A DNA stretch of 64,000 bases from Pseudomonadota bacterium (GTDB lineage Bacteria; Pseudomonadota; Gammaproteobacteria; Burkholderiales; JAKAFK01), in NCBI GenBank assembly GCA_021817985.1, contig JAKAFK010000006.1:1-64000 (forward strand). The letters run 5' to 3'. Position 1 is the first letter of the stretch. The number at the start of each line of letters is the position of its first letter. The position numbers and the translations under genes are program-made. Shown here piece after piece: positions 8,152 to 16,830 of this stretch. The notes beneath the pieces were generated by a model, which did not search any database, was not told the origin of the DNA, and worked only from the letters and a program-made list of their open reading frames with translations.

Positions 8152-9552
8152 ATGGCGCAAGCCGCCCGTGTGCGCAGAAAGCTATTCGTATTGGACACCA
8201 ACGTGCTGATGCACGATCCGTCCAGCCTCTTCCGCTTCGAGGAGCACGACATCTATATCCCGATGGCGACCCTGGAGGAGCTCGATCACAACAAGAAGGG
8301 GATGTCCGAAGTCGCCCGCAACGCACGCCAAGCCAGCCGCTTTCTGGACGAGATCGTGCGCACCTTCGACGGGCGCATCGAGCAGGGGATCCCGCTGAGC
8401 ACCCATAGCCACGGCAGCGCCGCGGGCCACCTGTTCCTTCAGACCAGCGCCCTGAGCTCGGAGATCCCGGCGACTTTGCCGAACAGCAAGGTCGACAACC
8501 AGATCCTCGGCGTCGTCCTCCACCTGAAGGGGCAGCAGCCCAAGCGCCAGGTCACCCTGGTCAGCAAAGACATCAACATGCGGATCAAGGCGCGCGCCCT
8601 GGGGATCGCCGCGGAGGACTATTTCAGCGACAAGGTGCTGGAAGATACCGATCTGCTCTACGCAGGCCTGCGGGAACTGCCGGACGGCTTTTGGGAGACC
8701 CACGGCAAGGGGATCGAGTCATGGACCGAGGCCGGACGCACGTATTACCGCGTGAAGGGCCCGCTGTGCGCAAGCCTGCTGGTCAACGAGTTCGTCTATC
8801 AGGAAAGCGGCAAGCCCTTCCATGCCATGGTGCGCGAGGTGAAAGGCGGCACCGCGCTCTTCGAAACCGTCAAGGATTATACCCACCAGAAGAACAACAT
8901 CTGGGGTATCACGGCCCGCAATCGCGAACAGAATTTCGCGCTGAACGTCCTCATGAACCCGGACATCGATTTCGTCACCCTGGTGGGACAGGCCGGTACC
9001 GGCAAGACCCTCCTCACCCTCGCCGCGGGTCTCATGCAGACACTCGAGCACAAGCTCTACAGCGAGATCATCATGACCCGCGTCACCGTGCCGGTCGGTG
9101 AAGACATCGGTTTCCTTCCCGGGACCGAGGAGGAAAAGATGACCCCCTGGATGGGCGCGCTGGAAGACAACCTTGATGTCTTGAACCACACGGACGAGGA
9201 GGCAGGCGACTGGGGACGCGCGGCGACCCAGGACCTCATCCGGACGCGGATCAAGATCAAGTCCCTCAACTTCATGCGCGGACGGACGTTCCTCAACAAG
9301 TACCTCATCATCGACGAGGCCCAGAACCTGACGCCCAAGCAGATGAAGACCCTGATCACGCGGGCAGGGCCGGGAACCAAGGTGGTCTGCCTGGGGAACA
9401 TCTCCCAGATCGACACGCCCTACCTGACGGAAGGCAGCTCAGGGCTGACCTATGTCGTCGACCGCTTCAAGAACTGGCCGCACAGCGGGCACGTGATGCT
9501 CCAGCGCGGGGAGCGCTCGCGCCTGGCCGACTATGCGGCGGAGACGCTCTGA
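8152..9552 (+). CDS. PIN domain - PhoH-family ATPase
   Basis: A 466-residue two-domain protein. Residues 1-150 form a PIN ribonuclease-type domain starting RKLFVLDTNVLMHDP, with the acidic metal ligands. The C-terminal half is a PhoH/RecD-like ATPase with Walker A GQAGTGKTLLTL and Walker B YLIIDEAQNLTP. This architecture (YlaK/PhoH2 type) is linked to RNA unwinding and cleavage, though the cellular substrate is not settled. The downstream gene is convergent, its last base next to this stop (9552/9553), so no terminator space remains. Confidence 0.88.
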   Translation: MAQAARVRRKLFVLDTNVLMHDPSSLFRFEEHDIYIPMATLEELDHNKKGMSEVARNARQASRFLDEIVRTFDGRIEQGIPLSTHSHGSAAGHLFLQTSALSSEIPATLPNSKVDNQILGVVLHLKGQQPKRQVTLVSKDINMRIKARALGIAAEDYFSDKVLEDTDLLYAGLRELPDGFWETHGKGIESWTEAGRTYYRVKGPLCASLLVNEFVYQESGKPFHAMVREVKGGTALFETVKDYTHQKNNIWGITARNREQNFALNVLMNPDIDFVTLVGQAGTGKTLLTLAAGLMQTLEHKLYSEIIMTRVTVPVGEDIGFLPGTEEEKMTPWMGALEDNLDVLNHTDEEAGDWGRAATQDLIRTRIKIKSLNFMRGRTFLNKYLIIDEAQNLTPKQMKTLITRAGPGTKVVCLGNISQIDTPYLTEGSSGLTYVVDRFKNWPHSGHVMLQRGERSRLADYAAETL

Positions 9553-9921
9553 TCAGGCATCGCCCGGCTTTGCCGCCTCTTCCGGCTGCGTGAGCCGCTC
9601 GTAATGCCGCGCGAACACGACCTCGAGTTCGTCGATGACTTCCTTGGCGGGCTTGCCCTGCATCACATGCTGGGACATATAGTGCGATGTCTCGTGCAGC
9701 AGCTTCGAGGCGTCCACCATCGGATAGGTGGCCCGCAGCCGCTTGATCGCCTTGACGACGCTCTCCTCCACCGGACGCGCAAGCGCAACCGGCGAGCCCA
9801 CGAGTTCCGGCGCGGCCACCTCGTGGCGGCCCGCCAGAAATTCCGCGAACGCCAGCAGCGTCTCCCGCTGCGCGGACGGGAGTCCCCGGAAGTACTTCAG
9901 CAGGCGCTTCTCGTCACTCAT
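9553..9921 (-). CDS. Conserved hypothetical protein, helical, 122 aa
   Basis: I do not recognise a named family. The protein is predicted all-helical: a charged N-terminus (DEKRLLKYFRGLPSAQRETL), a short variable linker, then KAIKRLRATYPMVDAS and a C-terminal helix ending in an acidic tail. It has no membrane segment or signal peptide. Its ATG overlaps the stop of the amidotransferase-like gene by four bases (ATGA), so the two are almost certainly made together and may form a complex. It ends directly against the stop of the phoH-like gene. Confidence 0.7.
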   Translation of the reverse strand: MSDEKRLLKYFRGLPSAQRETLLAFAEFLAGRHEVAAPELVGSPVALARPVEESVVKAIKRLRATYPMVDASKLLHETSHYMSQHVMQGKPAKEVIDELEVVFARHYERLTQPEEAAKPGDA

Positions 9922-10682
9922 TCAGTGTCTCCTCGCTTGTCCGCGGGACGCACGGCCAGGGCGATGACCGGGCGCTTGCGCTGTTCCCTCATCAGGCCGA
10001 GGGCGCCCACCAGCGCCCCCGCAACCCGGTCCGCCGTCGCCTGCCAGTCCGCCCAGCGGCGTCTCGATTCTTCCAGCAATTCTCCGATATCGTCCGGCAA
10101 CTCCCGTCCGTCCTCCATGATCATGTCTTCGATCATGCCCGGCTTGACTTCGGGCCGGAACAGCAAGCCGTAGGTTATGGCATCCGGCCGAATCGCCAGC
10201 CAGCGGCCCGCCTCGTCCACCACGAGGGGCGGGATGCCCGGGGGAAGCGCCATCGTACCTTCGTGCATCACGAGCACCGGCCGGCCATCGACCACCTGGG
10301 CCAGCGGGTCGTCGCGTCCGGCCGGCGCCATTCGCGCCGTCGTCCAATAGGCATGGTGCAGGCGCGGCCCACATGGCGTTGCGCCCGCCGCCCAGGCCAC
10401 GAGGAGCCCCCCGAACCCCAGGCCCACCACGGGGCGCCGCGCACGCTGGAAACTCTGGAGGAGCCGCCGCTCGCTTTTCACCCAGGGACAATGGAGCTCG
10501 TCATCGACGGCGAAGGCGCCGCCGAGCAGCCACAGCGCATCGAAGGCCAGCGCGCCCGCAGGCAACGCCTCGCCGGCGAACGGGCGGCAATAGACGAAGC
10601 CGATGTCGCGCGAGTGGAGCTGATTTTCCACGAGCCCCAAGAATTCAGAATAGCTGTGCTGGACCACCAGAAACGTCTTCAT
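9918..10682 (-). CDS. Class I glutamine amidotransferase-like protein lacking catalytic residues
   Basis: A 254-residue protein with the flavodoxin-like fold of GMP-synthase-type glutaminase domains: TFLVVQHSYSE, then WLLGGAFAVDDE, then PVVGLGFGGLLVA, then GLLFRPEVKPGM. In active members the third motif holds the nucleophilic Cys (GICLGAQL type) and the fourth the His-Pro-Glu dyad. Here the Cys position is Gly89 and the His position is Arg176, so glutaminase activity is not expected. It may be a binding or regulatory pseudo-enzyme. It is coupled to the downstream helical protein by an ATGA overlap. Confidence 0.8.
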   Translation of the reverse strand: MKTFLVVQHSYSEFLGLVENQLHSRDIGFVYCRPFAGEALPAGALAFDALWLLGGAFAVDDELHCPWVKSERRLLQSFQRARRPVVGLGFGGLLVAWAAGATPCGPRLHHAYWTTARMAPAGRDDPLAQVVDGRPVLVMHEGTMALPPGIPPLVVDEAGRWLAIRPDAITYGLLFRPEVKPGMIEDMIMEDGRELPDDIGELLEESRRRWADWQATADRVAGALVGALGLMREQRKRPVIALAVRPADKRGDTE

Positions 10683-10730
10683 GGCAGGTGTCGCTCACGA
10701 GGCCCGTGCCAACCCGCCCGAGGATCTCCG

Positions 10731-11657
10731 TCAGGAGGACCGGTCGATGGTCAATTGCGCGGGCGTTTGGGGCGGGGCGTCCTTCAGGAAATCGAGGAAC
10801 GTCTGCAAGAGCTTCGAACGAAATTTCTCGCCTAGGTAGACCAGGGACAAGGGTCTGATGAGCCGGGGAGCCAGTGGCACCGCGACCAGATCGCCCAGCT
10901 TCAATTCTCGCGTGATGGTCGAGCTGGAGACGATGGCGATGCCCAGTCCCGCCTCGACGGCCCCCTTGATCGCCTCGCGGCTGCCCAGTTCCATCGCGAC
11001 GTCCAGATCATCCGGCAGGATGCCCGCCGCCCGGAAATAGCGATCGATGACCTCTCGCGTGCCCGATCCCAGCTCTCGCCCCACATAAGGCTGCTCCGCC
11101 ACTTCCTCGGCGGTGACGGACGACAGGCCGGCGAAGGGATGGGACGGGGCGCAGATCATGACGAGCTCGTCGTCACAGCACACTTCGGTGCTCAGGTTCG
11201 GGTGATGGGAGGGCGACTCGATCAATCCGATGTCCAGGGTATGGTCGCTGATCTTGTTTTCGATCGTCTCGGAGTTCGCCACGGTCAGGCGCGCTTGCAC
11301 CTGCGGATAGCGCGCCTTGAACTGGCCCAGGATTTTGGGCAACAGGTACTCGGCAATCGTGGTGCTCGCCCCGATCATCAGCGGCCCGCTGACCTGCCCG
11401 GTCATCTCGCCCAGGCGCGTCTCCATCTCCCTTGAGAGGTCGAGGATCCGCTCGGCATAGGCCAGCGCGAGTTCGCCCGCGGGGGTGAGGGTGATGCGGC
11501 CGTGGGTACGTTCAAAGAGCCGCGCATTGAAATGCTCCTCGAGCTGCTTGACTTGGAACGTCACGGCCGGCTGCGTCATGTATAAAAGCTCAGCAGCCTT
11601 GGTAAAGCTCAGCTGCTTGGCCACTGTGTGAAAAACCTGAAGGCGTCGATCTGCCAT
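10731..11657 (-). CDS. LysR-family transcriptional regulator (YeiE/CysL/CbbR group)
   Basis: A 308-residue LysR-type regulator. Residues 1-62 are the winged helix-turn-helix (LQVFHTVAKQLSFTKAAELL, then TQPAVTFQVKQLEEHF). The rest is the periplasmic-binding-like effector domain. The segments DIGLIESPSH, RELGSGTREVID and MELGSREAIKGAVEAGLGIA resemble E. coli YeiE and the CysL/CbbR group, which respond to sulfur- or carbon-related signals; the effector here is unknown. The frame extends to 11702, but ATG 11657 gives the family N-terminus. It is divergent from the next gene across an operator-like palindrome at 11710-11730. Confidence 0.85.
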   Translation of the reverse strand: MADRRLQVFHTVAKQLSFTKAAELLYMTQPAVTFQVKQLEEHFNARLFERTHGRITLTPAGELALAYAERILDLSREMETRLGEMTGQVSGPLMIGASTTIAEYLLPKILGQFKARYPQVQARLTVANSETIENKISDHTLDIGLIESPSHHPNLSTEVCCDDELVMICAPSHPFAGLSSVTAEEVAEQPYVGRELGSGTREVIDRYFRAAGILPDDLDVAMELGSREAIKGAVEAGLGIAIVSSSTITRELKLGDLVAVPLAPRLIRPLSLVYLGEKFRSKLLQTFLDFLKDAPPQTPAQLTIDRSS

Positions 11658-11709
11658 AATTGAAGGCCACCGGGGGAAAATGAAGGCGGCATCCCGACGC
11701 AACGGCCGG

Positions 11710-11730
11710 CATGTGTTAACATTTTACATG
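11710..11730. promoter_or_regulatory. Candidate LysR operator, CATGT-N11-ACATG
   Basis: A 21-base interrupted palindrome with the T-N11-A core typical of LysR-type binding sites. It lies 53 bases upstream of the LysR gene start and about 90 upstream of the divergent gene, the usual place for self-regulation and control of a divergent target. Confidence 0.55.
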
Positions 11731-11822
11731 GATTTGCGGCAATCGGGACATCCCGTCTGCCCATGCTGCAGGCAACCGGGCGCGAGGCGAACATGAACGC
11801 GCCCGATCCAGAGAGGTCCGGA

Positions 11823-12377
11823 ATGACGCGAGCGACCTGGAAACGCCTCGATCTCGACGGCGGGGGGCTGCAAAGCGCGAACATGGCCTTTGCACGCCTG
11901 AGAAAGCGGCGCCTTCTTGGATTCGTCTTGCTGCTCCTCTTTCCTCTGGGCTTGCATCGCGCCTATCTGGAAGACCGCCAGGGCGCATGGGCCTATCGCC
12001 TGGCGAGTCTCCTGGCCATGGGCGCCTATTTTGCGGGCTATCCCGCCTTGGCCCTCATCCTCTGCCTCGGACTATGCGTCTACGCGCTCTATGATCTGCG
12101 CTGGATCGACCGGCAGGTCGTCCGCCTGAACAAGGCCTTGCGCCTGCGCGTGTGCCTGAAGCCCGGGCCGGGGATCCCGCCCGGATTCAAGGGGCGGCCG
12201 GGCGAGGTCGATGCCGTCCTGGCGGACTACCTGCGGCAAAAGGAACAAGAGCGCGCGGGCCAAGGACCAGTCGCGGGCGAGCAGGCGGCGGACCCGCCGG
12301 TTCGGCATGCGCCGTCGTTCGCCGAGCAGGAGGCATGGCTTAAGGGCGTGTCGCCCGCCAAGCGGCCCCCACGCTAG
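11823..12377 (+). CDS. TM2-like small membrane protein, 184 aa
   Basis: Function unknown. After a short charged N-terminus the protein shows KRRLLGFVLLLLFPLGLHRAYLED, a second hydrophobic stretch at about residues 58-85, then YDLRWIDRQVVRLNK. This resembles a TM2 domain, two membrane helices with a tight turn. The last 70 residues are charged and Pro/Ala-rich and probably cytoplasmic. ATG 11823 has GAGAGG six bases upstream; in-frame ATG 11793 is also possible and would add 10 residues. It is transcribed away from the LysR gene and may be its target. Confidence 0.65.
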   Translation: MTRATWKRLDLDGGGLQSANMAFARLRKRRLLGFVLLLLFPLGLHRAYLEDRQGAWAYRLASLLAMGAYFAGYPALALILCLGLCVYALYDLRWIDRQVVRLNKALRLRVCLKPGPGIPPGFKGRPGEVDAVLADYLRQKEQERAGQGPVAGEQAADPPVRHAPSFAEQEAWLKGVSPAKRPPR

Positions 12378-12470
12378 GATTTCGCCTGGCGGCAGGCGCC
12401 GTTTCGTGATATAAAGCAAGCCAAGAGCTCATGGCCAAACGACGGGACCCCCTCGGGATACGCATTTGTT

Positions 12471-13736
12471 TTGACAAATAATCGTGCCTTCTACACTACC
12501 GTCACTGCGCAGTTTCTGTCCGCGCTCGCGGACAATGCCTTGCTCTTCGTCGCCATCGCACTCCTTGCGTTTCTGAAGGCACCGAGCTGGCATACCCCCC
12601 TGCTCCAAGAGTTCTTCGTCTTCGCCTACATCCTGCTCGCGCCGGTGGTCGGCGTCTTTTCCGATGCGCTGCCCAAGGGCCGCGTCATGTTCGTCGCCAA
12701 TGCCATCAAGTTCGCCGGGTGCATGGCCATGCTCACGGGCATCGATCCCTTGTACGCCTATGGCATCGTCGGCATTGGGGCGGCCGCGTATTCGCCGGCA
12801 AAATACGGCATCCTCACCGAACTCTTGCCGCCGCAGGAGCTGGTGGCCGCAAACAGCTGGATGGAAGCCTCCACGGTCGCCGCGATCATTCTGGGATCCA
12901 TTTGCGGCGGCATGCTGGTCGATCCGAAGCTGGTGCCGGCGATGCTGCGCTTCGCCCCCACCCTGAATATCGTCAGCGCGCCGCAAGTGGGTATCCTGGC
13001 CGTCGGATTGATGTACCTGCTCGCCGCCCTCGTCAATCTCTATATCCCGCGCGTCGCGATCGATCACCGCACGCCGCGCAAGAACCCGACCTATCTCCTG
13101 CACGATTTCCGACACGCCTTCGCGCTGCTGTGGCGCGACCCGCAGGGGCGCGTGTCGCTCGCCGTCACCACCTTGTTCTGGGGCGTCGGCGCCACGCTGC
13201 GCCTGGTCGTCATCACGTGGTCGGCCCTCGCGCTCAAATTCTCCCTCGGCCAGGCGACGCAGCTTACGGCCGTGGTGGCCATCGGTATCGCCACCGGCGC
13301 GTTCTTTGCCGGCCGCTATGTGCTCCTCGAGAACGCCATCAAGGTACTTCCGGCGGGCATCGCCGTCGGATTCCTGGTCATCAGCATGGTGTTCGTCCAG
13401 CACTGGTGGACCGCCTTCATCGTCATGTTCGCCATCGGAACCCTCGGCGGATTCTTCGTGGTTCCCCTGAACGCGCTGCTGCAGCATCGCGGACACCTTC
13501 TGATGGGCGCAGGCCACTCCATTGCCGTGCAGAACTTCAACGAGAACATCGGTATCTTGCTCCTTCTGGGCGCCTACACGCTGATGATGAAAACGCAGAT
13601 CAACATCAATGCCGTCATTACGATGTTCGGCCTGTTCGTGAGCGGCTCGATGGCCGTCATCTATCGTCGTTGCCGCCAGATCCTGCCCGACCTCGCGCCC
13701 ACCAAACCCATCACGGTGCGCGGCGCCGGCGACTAG
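12471..13736 (+). CDS. lplT: Lysophospholipid transporter LplT-like (MFS)
   Basis: A 421-residue major-facilitator membrane protein. The N-terminal AQFLSALADNALLFVAIALL and the loop GAAAYSPAKYGILTELLPP are strongly LplT-like. In enterobacteria LplT flips lysophospholipids inward for reacylation by Aas; no acyltransferase gene is adjacent here. The apparent start is TTG at 12471, because no in-frame ATG or GTG gives the conserved N-terminus. The ATG at 12431 is in another frame. It ends 41 bases before a convergent deacetylase gene. Confidence 0.85.
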   Translation: MTNNRAFYTTVTAQFLSALADNALLFVAIALLAFLKAPSWHTPLLQEFFVFAYILLAPVVGVFSDALPKGRVMFVANAIKFAGCMAMLTGIDPLYAYGIVGIGAAAYSPAKYGILTELLPPQELVAANSWMEASTVAAIILGSICGGMLVDPKLVPAMLRFAPTLNIVSAPQVGILAVGLMYLLAALVNLYIPRVAIDHRTPRKNPTYLLHDFRHAFALLWRDPQGRVSLAVTTLFWGVGATLRLVVITWSALALKFSLGQATQLTAVVAIGIATGAFFAGRYVLLENAIKVLPAGIAVGFLVISMVFVQHWWTAFIVMFAIGTLGGFFVVPLNALLQHRGHLLMGAGHSIAVQNFNENIGILLLLGAYTLMMKTQININAVITMFGLFVSGSMAVIYRRCRQILPDLAPTKPITVRGAGD

Positions 13737-13777
13737 CCCGGCGCCGGCGCCCCCCGTCGCGGCAGCCGTCCGGGCCT

Positions 13778-14941
13778 TCACGCCCGCAAGAAAGGATGTC
13801 CCGCGATCCGCTCGGCGAGCCGTTCGATTTCAGGGCGGATCGTCCTCTCCTGGGGTTCGTCGATGCGCGATGCGAAAAGGCGACCGGCGGCGGGCTCCTC
13901 CTCATCCCGATCCCAAGGCACGGCCTGCAGGCAGGCCCTGCCTTTCTCGGGAATCTCGTGCGGCAGGCAGCGGCCGGACAGCAGACCCCAAAGGCCGGCC
14001 CAAGCGCGCGCCAGCGCGAGGGGATGATAGCCTCCGCCTCCGGTCACCATGAGGCACGGCGTGCCATCCGCATGCCGGGGCGAGGCGCTCATCACCTTTG
14101 CGGCGGTCTCAAGGAAACCCTGGGTCGAGAGCCTGAACTTGCCCAGAGGGTCGAGGGCCAACCCGTCCGTGCCGGCCTGCAACACCACGGCATCGGGCGC
14201 GAACCGGCGGTTCGCGGGCGCCCACGCCGCATCGAAGACGAGCGCGTACTCCGCATCGTTGACGCCGTCGGGCAATGGCACATTGAGCGTCGTGAACCCT
14301 GCCCCGGGCGCGCCCGCATCCTCGAACCGCCCGCCGGAGAAGGGATAGGCATGACGGCTGTCCATATGAAGCGACAGCGTCAGGACCGAGTCGTCCCGCC
14401 AGAACGCGCTCTCGACGCCATCCCCATGATGGGCGTCGATGTCCACGTAGAGCACACGCAGGCCCGCCTGGCGCAGCCTCAGAATCGCGAGGACCGGGTC
14501 GTTGAAATAGCAAAAGCCGCGCGCCTGGTTGGCCCGCGCGTGATGCATCCCCCCCGCCGGATTGAAGGCGATGCGCCCGTTCAGCAGCGCTTCGGCGGCC
14601 TGGATGCTCGCACCCGCCGCGCGCGCGGGCAGCGTGAAGAGGCCGTCAAAATAGGGATTCTCGGACGTCCCGAGCCCGTGGCGCGCTCGCCAGGCGCGCG
14701 GGACCCTGCCCAGCGCCTCGGAGCGCCGGACGGCGTGCACGTATTCGGGCGTATGGAACCCCTCGAGCTCGTCCACCGTTGCTTCGCGGGCCGACAAGAA
14801 CTCCTCCGGCTCGAGCGCGCCGAAGGCCCGGATGAGATCGAACGTGAGCGACACGCGGGGAATGGCGAGCGGATGGTGCGCCCCGTACATGCTGCGGCGA
14901 TAGGCCCGGCTCCCGACAAAGGTCGCCTTCTGGGCCGGCAT
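13778..14941 (-). CDS. Histone-deacetylase-family protein, AcuC type
   Basis: A 387-residue zinc-dependent deacetylase of the arginase/HDAC superfamily, class I (AcuC) type. The metal site is visible in YVDIDAHHGDGVESAFW; the substrate tunnel in FNPAGGMHHARANQARGFCY; and the C-terminal TGGGGYHP loop carries glycine and tyrosine residues. AcuC-type enzymes deacetylate proteins such as acetyl-CoA synthetase in Bacillus; the target here is unknown. Met at 14941 is preferred over the frame start at 14971. A second member, class II, lies at 47856-48779. Confidence 0.85.
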   Translation of the reverse strand: MPAQKATFVGSRAYRRSMYGAHHPLAIPRVSLTFDLIRAFGALEPEEFLSAREATVDELEGFHTPEYVHAVRRSEALGRVPRAWRARHGLGTSENPYFDGLFTLPARAAGASIQAAEALLNGRIAFNPAGGMHHARANQARGFCYFNDPVLAILRLRQAGLRVLYVDIDAHHGDGVESAFWRDDSVLTLSLHMDSRHAYPFSGGRFEDAGAPGAGFTTLNVPLPDGVNDAEYALVFDAAWAPANRRFAPDAVVLQAGTDGLALDPLGKFRLSTQGFLETAAKVMSASPRHADGTPCLMVTGGGGYHPLALARAWAGLWGLLSGRCLPHEIPEKGRACLQAVPWDRDEEEPAAGRLFASRIDEPQERTIRPEIERLAERIAGHPFLRA

Positions 14942-15032
14942 GGCGCTCGGGGCCGTCGATGCCTCGTACATCCCGAATGCCCCTCCTTCAACGCCCCTTC
15001 AGGGCAAGGTCCGAGCCCGGCCAGACGCGGGG

Positions 15033-15875
15033 TCAGCCAAACTGCCCGGCGACAATCTCCAGCAAGGCATCGGCCAGATCCGGGTCATCCGTCACCGGGT
15101 TGATCATCGCCACGCGGCACGCCTCCTCGGGCGAGACCCCCACGCTCATCATGGCCGCAGCATAGACCAGCGCACGGGTCGAAGTGGCCTCGTCCAGCCC
15201 GTGATCCTTGAGCGTGCGCGCCTTGCGCCCTGCCGCCACCAAGCGTTCGATGACATCGGCCGCAAGCTCGGGAACCTCAGTCTTGACGATCTTGCGCTCG
15301 ATGTCTTCGCGCGGGAAATCGAAGTTGATGCCGATGAAGCGCTGTTTGGTCGCGGGCCTCAGGTCCCTACCCATGCCCTGAAGGCCCGGGTTGTAGGAAA
15401 TCACCAGCATGAAGTCCTCGTGCGCCTCGATCACCGTCCCGCGCTTCTCGAGCGGCAGCCGCCGCCGATGATCGGTGAGCGAGTGGATGACCGCCGTGCT
15501 GTCGGTGTGCGCCTCGGCAACGTCGTCCAGATAGCAGATGGCCCCGGCCTTGACGGCCCGGGTCAGCGGTCCGTCCTGCCACAGCGTCTGCTCCCCTTCG
15601 CACAGGAAGGAGCCGATCAGATCCCCGGCGGTCAAGTCCTCATGGCAGCGCACCGTGACCAGCGGGCGGCCCAACCGGTGGGCCATATATTCGAGAAAGC
15701 GCGTCTTCCCGCAGCCGGCCGGTCCTTTGAGCATGACGGGCAGGCGCTTCTTGTACGCGGCTTCGAAGATGGCAATCTCGGTGCCTTGCGACTCATAGTA
15801 GGGAAAATCGGCGTCGGAAGGCGGCTGGATGATATCGCGCTCGACGCCCCGCAGGCGGCTCAATAGGCTCTTCAT
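15033..15875 (-). CDS. CbbQ/NorQ-type MoxR AAA+ ATPase
   Basis: A 280-residue AAA+ ATPase with Walker A GPAGCGKT at residues 51-58, followed by the signature region RPLVTVRCHEDLTAGDLIG of the CbbQ/NirQ/NorQ branch. Walker B is YLDDVAEA. These ATPases work with a von Willebrand (VWA) partner, CbbO or NorD, to activate RuBisCO or nitric oxide reductase. No VWA gene lies in this window, so this is an orphan copy or has a distant partner. The gene ends about 90 bases from the AcuC-type gene on the same strand. Confidence 0.85.
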   Translation of the reverse strand: MKSLLSRLRGVERDIIQPPSDADFPYYESQGTEIAIFEAAYKKRLPVMLKGPAGCGKTRFLEYMAHRLGRPLVTVRCHEDLTAGDLIGSFLCEGEQTLWQDGPLTRAVKAGAICYLDDVAEAHTDSTAVIHSLTDHRRRLPLEKRGTVIEAHEDFMLVISYNPGLQGMGRDLRPATKQRFIGINFDFPREDIERKIVKTEVPELAADVIERLVAAGRKARTLKDHGLDEATSTRALVYAAAMMSVGVSPEEACRVAMINPVTDDPDLADALLEIVAGQFG

Positions 15876-15979
15876 TCAGAAAAATTCCTCAATATCGGCA
15901 AACAGGGAGGGTCGGAAAAACAGGCGATCGCACCGTCTCTCGGGGAGATCGTCCGCCGGCTCCGCATGGCAGGCCGTCG

Positions 15980-16384
15980 CTAGATGGGGACACGCCCTTC
16001 GCGAAGGCATCGGGTTTTAATGAGCAGGTAGAGATGACGCACGGTCCGGACCGTCATGGTGTCGGGCAGAGGGGGCAATGCATCGGACCGCCCCATTGCG
16101 ATACAGTTCCGGTAATAGACGAGTTCGCGCAGGCTGTCGCGCACCGTGTGCCAGCTCGGATCGCCCTTGACCAGCGCGCGGAAGACGGCCAGAACATCGT
16201 CTGCCTCATTGGGCGCCTTCTTGCCGACGGCGGCGATGTAGGCCGCCATCAGGTGCGTGGCGATCGCAATCGCGCGTGAAACCGTTTCGCCCAAAGGCAG
16301 CGCGGTGTGCGCAATGGACGCCTCGAGCGCAGCGATCTCGCGACCGGCGCGCTCAAATGCCAGCAACAACGCATCGGCATCCAT
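15980..16384 (-). CDS. Hypothetical helical protein, 134 aa
   Basis: Not recognised. The frame opens at 16426, but ATG 16384 has a GAGAGGAT ribosome binding site about nine bases upstream. The protein looks all-helical and soluble (MDADALLLAFERAGREIAAL, then TVRDSLRELVYYRNCIAMGR). It lies about 100 bases upstream of the CbbQ-like gene on the same strand, and the two could be one transcript; whether it serves that ATPase is a guess. It is divergent from the small gene at 16476. Confidence 0.6.
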   Translation of the reverse strand: MDADALLLAFERAGREIAALEASIAHTALPLGETVSRAIAIATHLMAAYIAAVGKKAPNEADDVLAVFRALVKGDPSWHTVRDSLRELVYYRNCIAMGRSDALPPLPDTMTVRTVRHLYLLIKTRCLREGRVPI

Positions 16385-16475
16385 GACGTGGATCCTCTCG
16401 CAGGATCGGCCTAGAATGGACAACAAGGATACTTGACTATTCTAGTCAACTTGGGGCGAGAAAGGGAATCCGGTC

Positions 16476-16799
16476 ATGCAGAAACTCGTCAAGGCGATCA
16501 AGCTCAACAACCTGCAATACAACGCCAACCGCGATCCGCAAGCCTATCGCCGATGCGTCGACGAGACCTTCCGGATCCAGGCCGTGCTCCAAGGTTCGGG
16601 CACGGCGACCTGCGCGCTCATGGATGCGGCCGGGCATCGCCTTGCGGAGGGCGCGCTGGCGCTGCCCGGGACCTTCAGCGCCACGGTCTCCTTCCCGACC
16701 CCCGGGGCGCGGGTCGTGACGCTGGACATCGCGGCCGACGGCGAAAGGGTGTGCGAGAATCTCCTGCTGGATGTGATGGAACACCCATGGGCGGGCTAA
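16476..16799 (+). CDS. Hypothetical small beta-rich protein, 107 aa
   Basis: Not recognised. After KLVKAIKLNNLQYNANRD the sequence alternates short hydrophobic strands (TATCALMDAAGHRLAEG, then GTFSATVSFPTPGARVVTLD), suggesting a small immunoglobulin-like fold. It has no signal peptide. Two cysteines are present (C27 and C46) with a third near the C-terminus. It is convergent with udg, whose stop lies 31 bases away. Confidence 0.55.
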   Translation: MQKLVKAIKLNNLQYNANRDPQAYRRCVDETFRIQAVLQGSGTATCALMDAAGHRLAEGALALPGTFSATVSFPTPGARVVTLDIAADGERVCENLLLDVMEHPWAG

Positions 16800-16830
16800 G
16801 CCCGAGACCTTTTGCGCAAGCCTCGGGCCT

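Noticed and set aside
12719-15103. Very long plus-strand frame of 794 codons
   Set aside because: It runs over lplT and antisense through the AcuC-type gene, is rich in Arg/Pro/His as expected from shadow frames in GC-rich DNA, and matches no family.
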